This document shows positions 1 through 6,083 of a DNA stretch of 12,693 nucleotides, piece after piece (position 1 is the stretch's first letter; the number at the start of each line of letters is the position of its first letter). The stretch lies in NCBI GenBank assembly GCA_023481335.1, contig JAMCWI010000123.1, positions 1-12,693 of the forward strand, given 5' to 3'. The position numbers and the translations under genes are program-made. Origin of the DNA: Bacillota bacterium (GTDB taxonomy: Bacteria; Bacillota; Desulfotomaculia; Desulfotomaculales; Desulfotomaculaceae). Under the pieces are notes generated by a model that worked only from the letters and a program-made list of their open reading frames with translations, was not told the origin of the DNA and did not search any database.

Positions 1-118
1 CAGCAGGTGTGAAAAGGGCCAGCCGGTAATGAAAATAGTGGACAACCTCTCTCCTCTGGCCATCTTCATGCATGCGCCCGGGGGTTTCCCCGGGGACCGG
101 TTAAATAAGGGCGGCCTC
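1..118 (+). repeat. Left arm of a 118-bp inverted repeat
   Basis: Bases 1-118 are the reverse complement of 855-972, with one mismatch (G at 9 against the A expected from T964). The arm encodes part of the hlyD-like reading frame, ending in residues LNKGGL. Homology stops sharply at 118, but at the left it runs off the window, so 118 bp is a minimum length. In this copy the mismatch changes a Tyr codon to Cys. Confidence 0.97.
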
Positions 119-484
119 ATTACAATGGTGTGGGAAAACAACCAGTTTACCGGCCGCATTGCAGAGTCCGGTGTTTATGGGGGCCGGACCCGGATTATTG
201 TAAAAACCCTGAGCTATCCGGGGGGCTTCCTGCAAATGAGAAAGGTGGTCCTGGCCCTGGAAGGCGGGACGGTTTCCGGGTGTATTGTGCCTGCAAAATC
301 CCTGGTGACCAGGGAAGGGCAGGAGGGCCTGTATATAATGAACAAAAGCCGATCCATATGGGTTCCGGTCAGGGTGGAGGGGGTAGTCAACGATATGGCA
401 GCCGTTTCCGGAGACCGGGTTTCTCCGGGAACCCGCTATGTGGTGAATCCCCACGGGATTTTCAACCGGGGCCCGGGTGGGTGA
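2..484 (+). CDS. HlyD-like membrane-fusion/efflux adaptor, C-terminal fragment
   Basis: This is the 3' part of a gene split by the inverted repeat. The frame is open from base 2 and ends with TGA at 482-484. Residues up to LNKGGL (base 118) duplicate the minus-strand fragment at 855-972; the unique part from ITMVWENN onward has the beta-rich, Gly/Val-rich look of the membrane-proximal end of HlyD-like adaptors and ends NPHGIFNRGPGG. Joining minus 1457-855 (201 codons) to plus 119-484 keeps the frame and gives about 322 residues, a sensible full length. In the intact arrangement it would be followed directly by yggS, two bases after its stop at the earliest start. The family call rests on the N-terminal lipoyl-like region of the other fragment. 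No start for this fragment is proposed, since the ATG at 29 is internal. Confidence 0.8.
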   Translation, partial: SRCEKGQPVMKIVDNLSPLAIFMHAPGGFPGDRLNKGGLITMVWENNQFTGRIAESGVYGGRTRIIVKTLSYPGGFLQMRKVVLALEGGTVSGCIVPAKSLVTREGQEGLYIMNKSRSIWVPVRVEGVVNDMAAVSGDRVSPGTRYVVNPHGIFNRGPGG

Positions 485-509
485 AATGGGTGAAGGTGAA
501 GTTGATCAA

Positions 510-872
510 ATGGAAGGGCCGGTCATAAGGGAGAATCTGTCCAGGCTGCGGGCAGAAATTTTCACTGCCGCTGTAAAGGCGGGGCGCAATCCTGCCGATA
601 TAAAAATAATAGCTGTTTCTAAAAACGTATCCAAAGACAGGATCCGGGAGGCGCTGATTGAAGGTGTAACAGACCTGGGGGAGAACAGGGTACAGGAACT
701 ACTCACCAAGCAGCCCAATTTCGGCCCCGGGATTCGGTGGCACCTGATAGGCCACCTGCAGACAAATAAAGTAAAGTCGGTTGTGGGGAAAATAGTCCTG
801 ATCCACTCCCTGGATTCATGGCGGCTGGCCTGTGAAATCGACAGCCGGTCCAGAGAGGCCGCCCTTATTTAA
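510..872 (+). CDS. yggS: YggS/PROSC-family PLP-binding protein, 3'-truncated
   Basis: This is the N-terminal half of the pyridoxal-phosphate homeostasis protein family, a cytosolic single-domain alanine-racemase-like barrel. Visible landmarks are the early ENLSRLRAEI helix, IIAVSKN with the PLP lysine in VSK, DLGENRVQEL, WHLIGHLQTNK and IHSLDSWRLACEID. The family is about 220-235 residues, whereas this frame gives about 120 and ends at 872, just inside the inverted-repeat arm; family-like sequence ends near 855-860. The ATG at 510 is preferred over GTG 477 and ATG 486 because MEGPVIRENL matches the usual N-terminus and an AAGGTGA sits 10 bases upstream. The gene follows the hlyD-like frame, as expected for a conserved clostridial order. 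The truncation results from the fold-back at 855 and need not exist in the living genome. Confidence 0.88.
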   Translation: MEGPVIRENLSRLRAEIFTAAVKAGRNPADIKIIAVSKNVSKDRIREALIEGVTDLGENRVQELLTKQPNFGPGIRWHLIGHLQTNKVKSVVGKIVLIHSLDSWRLACEIDSRSREAALI

Positions 873-1457
873 CCGGTCCCCGGGGAAACCCCCGGGCGCA
901 TGCATGAAGATGGCCAGAGGAGAGAGGTTGTCCACTATTTTCATTACCGGCTGGCCCTTTTCATACCTGCTGATTTTTCCGTCGCCCCGGCCGGCGCTTT
1001 CAGCACCATTCAACTGTTTTCCCGCAATTTCCAGGATATCCAACTGGCCCGGGTTCAATACGCCCTCCAGGCCGTCGGTCTGGCGAATTACCACGCCGGA
1101 CCTGGGAGCCCTGATCAGCGCTGATCTGACCGAAGCCCCGGAATCACCGGCCAGGGTCTTTACCTCGGCGATGCTTTCACCGGGCCTGACCCTTTCCCCT
1201 TCCTGTACCAGCATACTAAGCTGGCCGCCAGCCGGAGAGGTGATCACAGTCTCATCTCTTACCAGTATCCCCTCGGCCGGGTACAGCTTTTTAAGCTCCC
1301 CCATCCGGAGCGCTTCGGTCTGGTAAGGCCTGACCAGAGGCCAGATATGGAAAACCAGTATGTATAGGATGAACACTCCGCTGAAAAAAAGTATTAATTT
1401 CAAAAACTGATATTTAACACTTCTTTTTCTGGGTGCCCTGGTACCTGCTTCAGACAT
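816..1457 (-). CDS. HlyD-like membrane-fusion/efflux adaptor, N-terminal fragment with chimeric tail
   Basis: This is the 5' part of the split gene. It starts with a basic cytosolic segment (RAPRKRSVKYQ), then one membrane helix at about residues 18-40, then a biotinyl/lipoyl-like half-motif (PAEGILVRDETVITSPAGGQ ... VQEGERVRPGES) and its partner (LIRAPRSGVVIRQ), the usual layout of single-pass HlyD/RND-type adaptors. The ATG at 1457 is chosen over GTG 1466 because AGGGG lies 8 bases upstream of it and overlaps the GTG. Genuine coding ends at 855; the last residues (SGPAVDFTGQPP) are antisense yggS and foreign. It lies downstream of pgeF on the same strand across a 323-base gap, so it probably has its own promoter. 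The exporter partner and substrate are unknown. Confidence 0.82.
   Translation of the reverse strand: MSEAGTRAPRKRSVKYQFLKLILFFSGVFILYILVFHIWPLVRPYQTEALRMGELKKLYPAEGILVRDETVITSPAGGQLSMLVQEGERVRPGESIAEVKTLAGDSGASVRSALIRAPRSGVVIRQTDGLEGVLNPGQLDILEIAGKQLNGAESAGRGDGKISRYEKGQPVMKIVDNLSPLAIFMHAPGGFPGDRLNKGGLSGPAVDFTGQPP
855..972 (-). repeat. Right arm of the 118-bp inverted repeat
   Basis: This is the inverted copy of 1-118. On the minus strand it lies in frame inside the N-terminal piece of the hlyD-like gene. Its inner edge at 855 is where that gene stops resembling its family and runs into antisense yggS. Short shared sequence at the junction (GAGGCC, a likely genuine yggS codon pair and also the repeat edge) suggests a microhomology-driven fold-back. 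Confidence 0.97.
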
Positions 1458-1780
1458 TTCCGGCACCCCTATTCATATCATACCGCTTCCGGGCAATTAG
1501 AGTCATTTTTGGATATTCGACGGTCAAACATTAATTCCTGCGAAAAAAGCACCCCAAACATGGTGTTTTTAAAAAATAATTTAAATATTGCCTTCTGCAA
1601 ACAATCTCATCCATGAAACAAACATTTATGCTTGCTGCCGGCATTGGATAAAAGTGTCGTTTTTTCTTTTTACTCTTTACTTTAACCGAGATCCCTGAAC
1701 CTGTACCCAACCCCCTGACAGTTTCGATAAACTGCGGACAGCCGGGAATTTGCTCAAACTTTTGCCGTATGTGTCGGATA
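1458..1780. other. AT-rich intergenic region between pgeF and the hlyD-like gene
   Basis: This 323-base gap holds no convincing gene, tRNA or strong intrinsic terminator. It is much richer in A+T than the flanking genes, with runs of A/T near 1566-1590 and 1657-1680. On the minus strand it carries one copy of the bipartite AGGAATT/GAATAT motif (1539-1513), about 56 bases upstream of the hlyD-like start. A minus-strand reading frame that overlaps the 3' end of pgeF has no family resemblance and is not called. Confidence 0.6.
1513..1539 (-). promoter_or_regulatory. Bipartite AGGAATT / GAATAT motif, copy 1 (upstream of hlyD-like gene)
   Basis: On the minus strand AGGAATTAA is followed after 12 bases by GAATAT (first A to G offset 21). 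The same arrangement occurs upstream of two other minus-strand genes in this window. It contains TTGACC, but no good -10 follows at 16-18 bases, so a plain vegetative promoter is not supported. Function unknown. Confidence 0.35.
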
Positions 1781-2593
1781 TTATTTTAAAACCATCAGGG
1801 AAGCCATCCTCCCGCACTTTCCAGATTGGCCCCGGTACGAAAAAAACAGGTCCGGCCTGCAGGACGTGCACAGCCCGGTCTCCGCGATGGATTTAACCCC
1901 GGCGCCCGAAAGTATGGCCCGGTTTATCCCCGGCAGGTCAAGCTTCCACCGGCCCGTCCCGGCGGGACTGGTAAAGAGGGAGGGATCGAATCCACCACCG
2001 GCCACGGCGGAAATTACGGGTTGGTCAACTTCGTAACAGCAGGGGCCGATGGCAGGGGCTATAGCAGCCAGGCAGTCCCCCGGGTCGGCGCCGAAGACCG
2101 TTCCCATTGTTTCCAGCGCAGCCCCGGCTATCCCGGCCACGGTACCTTTCCATCCGGCATGTATAAGGCCTATGGCCCTTTTAACCGGGTCCAGTATCAG
2201 TATGGGAACGCAGTCGGCGTAATAGCTGGACAAAAGAATGCCGGGGCGGTCAGTTACCAGGGCGTCGGTTTCCGGAATGGCGCCGGGATAGTCCCGGGCC
2301 CCCCGGCCCCGGTCGGCTTCGGTAACCACATGCACCCGGTTCTTATGCACCTGCTGCCCGCACACCATGTCCCCCAGATCGGCGCCCAGGGCCCGGCAGG
2401 CCATCTTCCTGTTGTCCAGCACGGCCTGCTGAAAATCCCCGACGTGCATGGCAAGGTTAAGGGAGCTGTAGGGCCCCGAGCTCACCCCTCCGAGGCGGGT
2501 GGTGAAGGCATGACTGACCATGCCCGTGCCGGCTATTATATCAAAGGAAATATATTTAATATCACCGTGCGACTCAATGCTGTACCCGGTCAA
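1781..2593 (-). CDS. pgeF: Peptidoglycan editing factor PgeF (YfiH/YlmD, laccase-domain family)
   Basis: This is a YfiH-family copper/zinc protein; the family has been linked to correcting muropeptide composition and to purine-nucleoside phosphorylase/adenosine-deaminase-like chemistry. All signature blocks are present: FTTRLGGVSSGPY, CGQQVH, SYYADCVPI, IHAGWKGTV, AIGPCCYEV and the C-terminal FFSYRGQSGKCGRM. The metal ligands are the His of QVH, the Cys of YADC and the His of IHAGW. Length (about 270 residues) is normal. Starts are ambiguous: TTG at 2593 has GGGGA 8 bases upstream, whereas the longer TTG at 2608 has no Shine-Dalgarno; neither is an ATG. The beta-CASP gene ends 63 bases upstream on the same strand, so the two may be cotranscribed; the gap holds a short heptamer repeat. 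pgeF upstream of hlyD-like and yggS is a familiar clostridial neighbourhood. Confidence 0.93.
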   Translation of the reverse strand: MTGYSIESHGDIKYISFDIIAGTGMVSHAFTTRLGGVSSGPYSSLNLAMHVGDFQQAVLDNRKMACRALGADLGDMVCGQQVHKNRVHVVTEADRGRGARDYPGAIPETDALVTDRPGILLSSYYADCVPILILDPVKRAIGLIHAGWKGTVAGIAGAALETMGTVFGADPGDCLAAIAPAIGPCCYEVDQPVISAVAGGGFDPSLFTSPAGTGRWKLDLPGINRAILSGAGVKSIAETGLCTSCRPDLFFSYRGQSGKCGRMASLMVLK

Positions 2594-2618
2594 AGATCGA
2601 TTCCCCAATCTCGAAAAT

Positions 2619-2639
2619 AGCTGTAAGCTATAAGCTTTT
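2619..2639. repeat. Heptamer array 1: AGCTGTA-AGCTATA-AGCTTTT
   Basis: Three consecutive 7-base units share AGCT and differ by substitutions in the last three bases. The array lies in the short gap between the 3' end of the beta-CASP gene and the start of pgeF. Alone it could be chance; it is listed because two other intergenic arrays here also have period 7. Confidence 0.5.
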
Positions 2640-2655
2640 TGGAGTATTAGCCCTT

Positions 2656-4206
2656 TTAACTCATTTTTTCCAATAACCCGTTAAGGTCATTCAACTGTCT
2701 CATAATGGCGGAATAGTCACCCTGGCCCTGCCCTTTTTCCAGCAGTTTCTGAAGTTTGGCTGCCACACCGGCGTGGGTCTGGAGGACCTGCTCATCGGTG
2801 AAGACGATACCCGGAGTTATGTCAAAGGTTTCCAGCCACTGGGGAATCGTAGGATTCACCCCGAACCGCTCCTTTATAAGGCCGGCCAGTGTTCCGGCCG
2901 CATCGGGCTCGCCGTGCACCAGGAAAACATTGCCGGGGGTCGGTGTAAACCCGCCCAGCCAGTCCAGCAGGTCCTTCTGGTCGGCATGGGCGGAATACCC
3001 GTCAATTTTACGGATATCAGCCCTTACCTTCACGTCCTCGCCGTAGATGCGTATGAACTTGGCGCCTTCCAGCAGGAGGCTGCCCTTTGATCCCGGAACC
3101 TGGTAGCCCACAAAAAGAATGGTGCTCTCGGGCCTCCAGAGGTTGTGCCTGAGGTGGTGCTTAATCCTGCCGGCATCACACATGCCGCTGGCCGAAAGTA
3201 TAACCGCCCCGCCTTTAAGGTTGTTTAGGGCAACGGACTCCTCGGTGGTCCTGGAATACTTGAGGTTAGGCATGTCAAAGGGATTCTCGCGCCGGCACAT
3301 GACCTTTTTGGTTTCGTCATCAAAACATTCCTGGTGCATCTTGAATACTTCGGTGGCCGCAATGGCCATGGGGCTGTCAATGTACACGTCCATGGGGGGA
3401 AAGCTCCCCTCCCTGACCAGCTGGTTGATGTCATACAGGAGGTCCTGGGTGCGTTCCACGGCAAAGGCGGGTATGATCAGGTTTCCTCCCTTGCGGTACG
3501 TTTCCCATATAACTTGGTGAAACATTTCCATCCTGTTGCTGGTGTCTGCGTGCAGGCGGGCCCCATAGGTGGACTCCATAAAAACATAGTCAGCCTCGGC
3601 CACCATGGAGGGGTCTTCCACAAAAGGCTTTCCCCGGCTCCCCAGGTCCCCTGAAAAGACCAGCTTGGTCTGTTTGGCGCCCTCCCGGACCCATATCTCC
3701 AGTATGGAGGACCCAAGTATATGACCGGCGTTGATAAAGCGGACCTGAATTTCGGGAGTCAGGCTAAAGGTCTCACCGTAGGAGACCCGGTGGAATTTGC
3801 GCAGGCTGTCCCGGGCCTCGTCTGCGGTGTATATAGGCAGGACCAGCGGCCTGTCCGCCCTCCTGTTCTTCCGGTTAAGCCTTTCAACCTCCATCTCCTG
3901 TATGTACCCGCTGTCAGGAAGCATCACCGCGCAGAGGTCCACCGTGGCCGAGGTGGCAAATATCTTGCCGTTAAAGCCGTTCTTAATGAATTTGGGAATA
4001 AGGCCGCTGTGGTCGATATGGGCGTGGGTAAGCAGGATGTGATCAACCGATCCCGGGTCCACGGAAAATTTCTGGTAGTTCCGTTCTCTTAATGCCCTTG
4101 TGCCCTGGAACATTCCGCAGTCCACCATAACCCTGGTAAATCCGGTCTCAATAAGAAAACTGGAACCGGTAACCGTTCCGGCCGCACCTAAAAATCTTAA
4201 TTTCAT
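2656..4206 (-). CDS. Beta-CASP metallo-beta-lactamase-fold RNase-like protein
   Basis: This is a 516-residue metallo-hydrolase of the CPSF73/YSH1-like group, predicted to act on RNA in the cytosol. Zinc ligands and motifs are in order: HAHIDH (H61, H63, D65, H66), GHILG (H162), GDLG (D187), then the beta-CASP domain at about 210-400 with ESTYG, PAFAVERTQDLLYD and LSASGMCDAGR, returning to the MBL fold with GYSAHADQ (H407) and LVHGEP (H431). This is a complete catalytic set. The tail (about 470-516) is helical, charged and family-variable. The start is an ATG with AAGGAG 7 bases upstream. It is transcribed towards pgeF and is divergent from the FmdB-type gene. A bipartite AGGAATTAA/GAATTA motif lies 29 bases before the start. 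It is distinct from RNase J, which is longer and lacks this motif spacing. Substrate unknown. Confidence 0.93.
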   Translation of the reverse strand: MKLRFLGAAGTVTGSSFLIETGFTRVMVDCGMFQGTRALRERNYQKFSVDPGSVDHILLTHAHIDHSGLIPKFIKNGFNGKIFATSATVDLCAVMLPDSGYIQEMEVERLNRKNRRADRPLVLPIYTADEARDSLRKFHRVSYGETFSLTPEIQVRFINAGHILGSSILEIWVREGAKQTKLVFSGDLGSRGKPFVEDPSMVAEADYVFMESTYGARLHADTSNRMEMFHQVIWETYRKGGNLIIPAFAVERTQDLLYDINQLVREGSFPPMDVYIDSPMAIAATEVFKMHQECFDDETKKVMCRRENPFDMPNLKYSRTTEESVALNNLKGGAVILSASGMCDAGRIKHHLRHNLWRPESTILFVGYQVPGSKGSLLLEGAKFIRIYGEDVKVRADIRKIDGYSAHADQKDLLDWLGGFTPTPGNVFLVHGEPDAAGTLAGLIKERFGVNPTIPQWLETFDITPGIVFTDEQVLQTHAGVAAKLQKLLEKGQGQGDYSAIMRQLNDLNGLLEKMS

Positions 4207-4234
4207 CCTTTTTCTCCTTTTATGAGATAATTAC

Positions 4235-4261
4235 TAATTCCCCCTGATCTGCTTAATTCCT
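4235..4261 (-). promoter_or_regulatory. Bipartite AGGAATT / GAATTA motif, copy 2 (upstream of beta-CASP gene)
   Basis: Minus-strand AGGAATTAA is followed after 12 bases by GAATTA, the same spacing (21) as copy 1, ending 29 bases before the ATG at 4206. The nine bases AGGAATTAA are identical in copies 1 and 2, while the 12-base spacers are unrelated. Confidence 0.35.
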
Positions 4262-4315
4262 TCCTGAAAAGACATTTTCCCTTTTAATTCTGCGGGCTGC
4301 CTGAACCCTGATCCC

Positions 4316-4344
4316 TTGACATCAAAAAGAGAAAAGCTTAATGT
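4316..4344 (+). promoter_or_regulatory. Candidate vegetative (SigA-type) promoter for the FmdB-type gene
   Basis: A consensus -35 TTGACA (4316-4321) is followed after exactly 17 bases by TAATGT (4339-4344), a weak -10 that keeps T1, A2 and T6. This gives a start near 4351 and a very short leader before the AAGGAGGG at 4356-4363. Confidence 0.5.
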
Positions 4345-4370
4345 TAATGGTGTGGAAGGAGGGAACCGGT

Positions 4371-4610
4371 ATGCCCATATATGAATTCAAATGCCAGTCC
4401 TGCGACCGCAGGTTTGAAAAATTATGCAGCCTGGGGGAAACCGGGGAAAACCTGGAATGTCCCCGGTGCGGGGCAGCCCGCCCCGGCCGGGTGATGAGCG
4501 GCTTTACCTCCAGGAGCTCCGGAAAGGATAATTTTGCAGGGTCCGGAAGCCCGGGCGCTTCCGGGTGCAGCGGATGCTCATCCACCAACTGCGGGTCCTG
4601 CGGGCATTAA
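4371..4610 (+). CDS. FmdB-type zinc-ribbon regulatory-family protein
   Basis: This is a 79-residue protein of the FmdB/CxxC zinc-ribbon family. It opens with MPIYEFKCQSCDRRFEKL and has a second pair, CPRCG, so two CxxC knuckles (about residues 8-11 and 31-34) can bind one zinc. The tail is Gly/Ser/Cys-rich (GCSGCSSTNCGSCGH), as in many clostridial members. The ATG at 4371 is chosen because AAGGAGGG ends 7 bases upstream and MPIYEF is the family N-terminus; the longer frame from 4341 would contain this ribosome-binding site. It is a single-gene unit with its own promoter and a strong terminator at 4651-4678. The FmdB name comes from a putative regulator near formamidase genes, and function is unproven in most genomes. 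Confidence 0.9.
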   Translation: MPIYEFKCQSCDRRFEKLCSLGETGENLECPRCGAARPGRVMSGFTSRSSGKDNFAGSGSPGASGCSGCSSTNCGSCGH

Positions 4611-4613
4611 AAG

Positions 4614-4643
4614 GACGTCGGTCGTCAGACGTCAGTCGTAAGT
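4614..4643 (+). repeat. Heptamer array 2, left arm: GACGTCG-GTCGTCA-GACGTCA-GTCGTAA
   Basis: Four 7-base units vary around GWCGTCA. This is the left terminal inverted repeat of the 230-bp element and begins four bases after the FmdB-type stop codon. Confidence 0.75.
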
Positions 4644-4650
4644 ATATAAT

Positions 4651-4678
4651 GCATTTGACTTGGTCAAATGCTTTTTTT
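4651..4678 (+). terminator. Rho-independent terminator of the FmdB-type gene
   Basis: A perfect 9-bp stem (GCATTTGAC / GTCAAATGC) with a TTG loop is followed by seven Ts at 4672-4678. It lies 40 bases after the FmdB-type stop. Confidence 0.92.
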
Positions 4679-4722
4679 ATCCACAGTAATTATAAAAGCA
4701 TGTTTTAATGTACATGAATAAA

Positions 4723-4748
4723 AGACACTGGACCAATGTCCAATGTCT
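4723..4748 (-). terminator. Probable terminator of the LysM-domain gene
   Basis: On the minus strand AGACATTGGAC and GTCCAGTGTCT form an 11-bp stem with an ATTG loop, followed by a T-rich tail (TTTATT). The only non-Watson-Crick position is a U-G pair in minus-strand RNA but would be C-A in plus-strand RNA, which favours function on the minus strand. The LysM gene ends about 100 bases upstream. Confidence 0.6.
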
Positions 4749-4813
4749 TCAGACATAACTGTTTTTAACAATCTTTATCTCAAAGTCAATAATATAAAAC
4801 TGTCCGCCAATTA

Positions 4814-4843
4814 ACTTACGTCTGACGACTGACGACCGACGTC
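4814..4843 (-). repeat. Heptamer array 2, right arm: GACGTCG-GTCGTCA-GTCGTCA-GACGTAA
   Basis: This is the right terminal inverted repeat of the 230-bp element, read on the minus strand. It has the same heptamer words as the left arm, but two middle units differ by an A/T swap. It ends two bases before the LysM-gene stop codon. Confidence 0.75.
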
Positions 4844-4845
4844 TA

Positions 4846-5952
4846 CTAACGGAGGCACTCAAAGAACACGTCATCCACGGCAACGGCATTGTTATTGCCG
4901 CTTTCCGGAATGAAGATGAAGCGCACCTCCAGGGTCCTGGTCCCGGGAGGGGTCAGCCCTGTGGTGAGGCTGTACTGTATAAAGTTCTCGGGCACATTAT
5001 CTTCCGTGTACTCCGGGTCGGCGGTGCCGATCAGCTGACCGGCGGCGTTATAGAAGAAAACCCTGGTCTGGAAGCGGAAATTGCTGCCGGGGGGAACCTG
5101 GGGTATCTCCCTAATCCAGAAGGCCAGCCGGTAGAGCCTTCCGGGGGTGCCCGGTATTGTCTGGGTGAGCCTGGCCTCACGCCTGGGGTTGGTTCCCATC
5201 CGCGCCGAGTACCTACCCGAATGGCGGATGAATTCCTGGCGCGAAACATTCACTCCCTGCCAGCCCGGCGGGGGGGAATCGGGATTGGGCCAGACCTCGA
5301 AGCCGCTGTTCTCCAGCAGGCTGACCCCCGGCTGGCAGCCCGTGGGCGGCTGGGTGGTGGGCGGCGCGGTGGCGCCCGCACGGGTGATTACAATGGTGGT
5401 TGAAACAAAGCGGTTCCTCAAACCCTGTGCCCAGTTGAATCCACGGATGGTTATGGTCTGAGGCGCCACCAGGTTGCCCTGCCGGTTTCGCTGGTCCCAG
5501 GTGGCCCTGAACACCTGGCTCTCCCCCGGTTGGAGGGTTACAGTGGCAGTGACCTGGGTGAATACCTGTCCCTCGGACCACCTCCAGACAACTGTTCCGT
5601 CTTCCCGCACGGCCTCAAAATCAAACCTCTGGCCGGTTGTGTAGGAAAGCCTCCTGGTGGTTGCTGTGTTGTTTATTTTTATAAGGGTTATATTTACCGG
5701 CTCACCCCGCCTGTACCTGTTTCTGTCAGTAACGATCACGTACAGCAGCCCATCTATGACCCTGCTGTTTATACTGCGGTTTCCGTCCCCGGTGTCTACC
5801 CCCTCCAGGCTTGCCACAAGGGTTTGCCCGGCAAATATTGTGTTGGGGTCTGCAATCTGGTTCATTTCCACCAGGTTCTGCACGGTGGTTCCCAGTTCCC
5901 GGGCGATGGAGGACAGGGTGTCGCCTGGCTTCACCGTATAAAACTGCGGCAA
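4846..5952 (-). CDS. LysM / BsuPI-like / C-terminal carbohydrate-binding-like protein, probable spore-associated
   Basis: This is a 368-residue multidomain protein without a signal peptide. Residues 4-48 are a LysM domain (FYTVKPGDTLSSIARELG ... NTIFAGQTLV), which binds peptidoglycan or chitin-like glycans. Residues about 65-175 resemble the BsuPI (intracellular proteinase inhibitor) beta-domain. A Pro/Thr linker (about 193-208, PPTTQPPTG) leads to a C-terminal beta-sandwich at about 210-368 (ENSGFEVWP, HSGRYSARM, DDVFFE), as in carbohydrate-binding or NTTRR-F1-like domains. The TTG at 5952 is preferred to ATG 5994: AAAGGAGGT lies 8 bases before it, MPQFYTVKPGDTL is the usual N-terminus of spore LysM proteins, and the ATG falls inside a candidate -10. 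Cytosolic (mother-cell) synthesis and spore-surface attachment are inferred. It converges on the FmdB-type gene. Confidence 0.85.
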   Translation of the reverse strand: MPQFYTVKPGDTLSSIARELGTTVQNLVEMNQIADPNTIFAGQTLVASLEGVDTGDGNRSINSRVIDGLLYVIVTDRNRYRRGEPVNITLIKINNTATTRRLSYTTGQRFDFEAVREDGTVVWRWSEGQVFTQVTATVTLQPGESQVFRATWDQRNRQGNLVAPQTITIRGFNWAQGLRNRFVSTTIVITRAGATAPPTTQPPTGCQPGVSLLENSGFEVWPNPDSPPPGWQGVNVSRQEFIRHSGRYSARMGTNPRREARLTQTIPGTPGRLYRLAFWIREIPQVPPGSNFRFQTRVFFYNAAGQLIGTADPEYTEDNVPENFIQYSLTTGLTPPGTRTLEVRFIFIPESGNNNAVAVDDVFFECLR

Positions 5953-5991
5953 TGTTATAAACCTCCTTTCACTGGGGCAATAATGATAGTC

Positions 5992-6019
5992 CATAATATG
6001 TGGCCCCGCTGGAAAGGGT
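5992..6019 (-). promoter_or_regulatory. Candidate SigK-like mother-cell promoter for the LysM gene
   Basis: On the minus strand AC (6019-6018), a 17-base spacer, then CATATTATG (6000-5992) fit the SigK pattern AC-N17-CATANNNTA except for the last base. A start near 5985 would leave a leader of about 33 bases with AAAGGAGGT correctly placed before TTG 5952. The signal is short, so it is weak by itself. Confidence 0.3.
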
Positions 6020-6026
6020 TCTTATA

Positions 6027-6052
6027 AACAAAAACCGCCCTGGACAGGCGGT
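6027..6052 (-). terminator. Rho-independent terminator of nrdG
   Basis: On the minus strand ACCGCC / GGCGGT form a 6-bp GC-rich stem with a 7-base loop, followed by TTTTTGTTT. It lies about 30 bases after the nrdG stop and upstream of the LysM-gene promoter. Confidence 0.85.
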
Positions 6053-6083
6053 GTGCAAGCAATATGAAAAAGTTTTTCTTCGA

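Larger units (their letters stand above)
4614..4843. mobile_element. 230-bp element with 30-bp terminal inverted repeats (MITE-like)
   Basis: The ends 4614-4643 and 4814-4843 are inverted copies with 28 of 30 positions matching; the two differences are an A/T exchange between neighbouring heptamers. The interior is AT-rich and holds two hairpins that look like terminators for the convergent genes on either side. The element fills the whole gap from the FmdB-type stop to the LysM-gene stop. It has no transposase, and I see no clear target duplication, so mobility is only an inference. Confidence 0.45.

Noticed and set aside
1..972. A site-specific invertible (phase-variable) segment between the 118-bp repeats
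   Set aside because: Inverting 119-854 would restore the hlyD-like gene but leave yggS truncated in both orientations. No recombinase is nearby, and the repeat is coding sequence of the gene itself. A fold-back duplication explains all features better.
1467..1780. A small RNA, tRNA or riboswitch in the pgeF/hlyD gap
   Set aside because: I found no cloverleaf, conserved aptamer core or strong hairpin with a T-tail; only AT-rich sequence and one bipartite motif copy.
1826..2620. Long plus-strand open frame opposite pgeF
   Set aside because: It is a shadow of pgeF caused by GC-rich codons; its translation (Pro/Gly/Arg-rich) resembles no family and there is no ribosome-binding site.
5953..5994. 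ATG at 5994 as start of the LysM protein
   Set aside because: The 14 extra residues are translated from what looks like a leader with a near-perfect AAAGGAGGT; the ATG overlaps a candidate -10 element and has no ribosome-binding site of its own.
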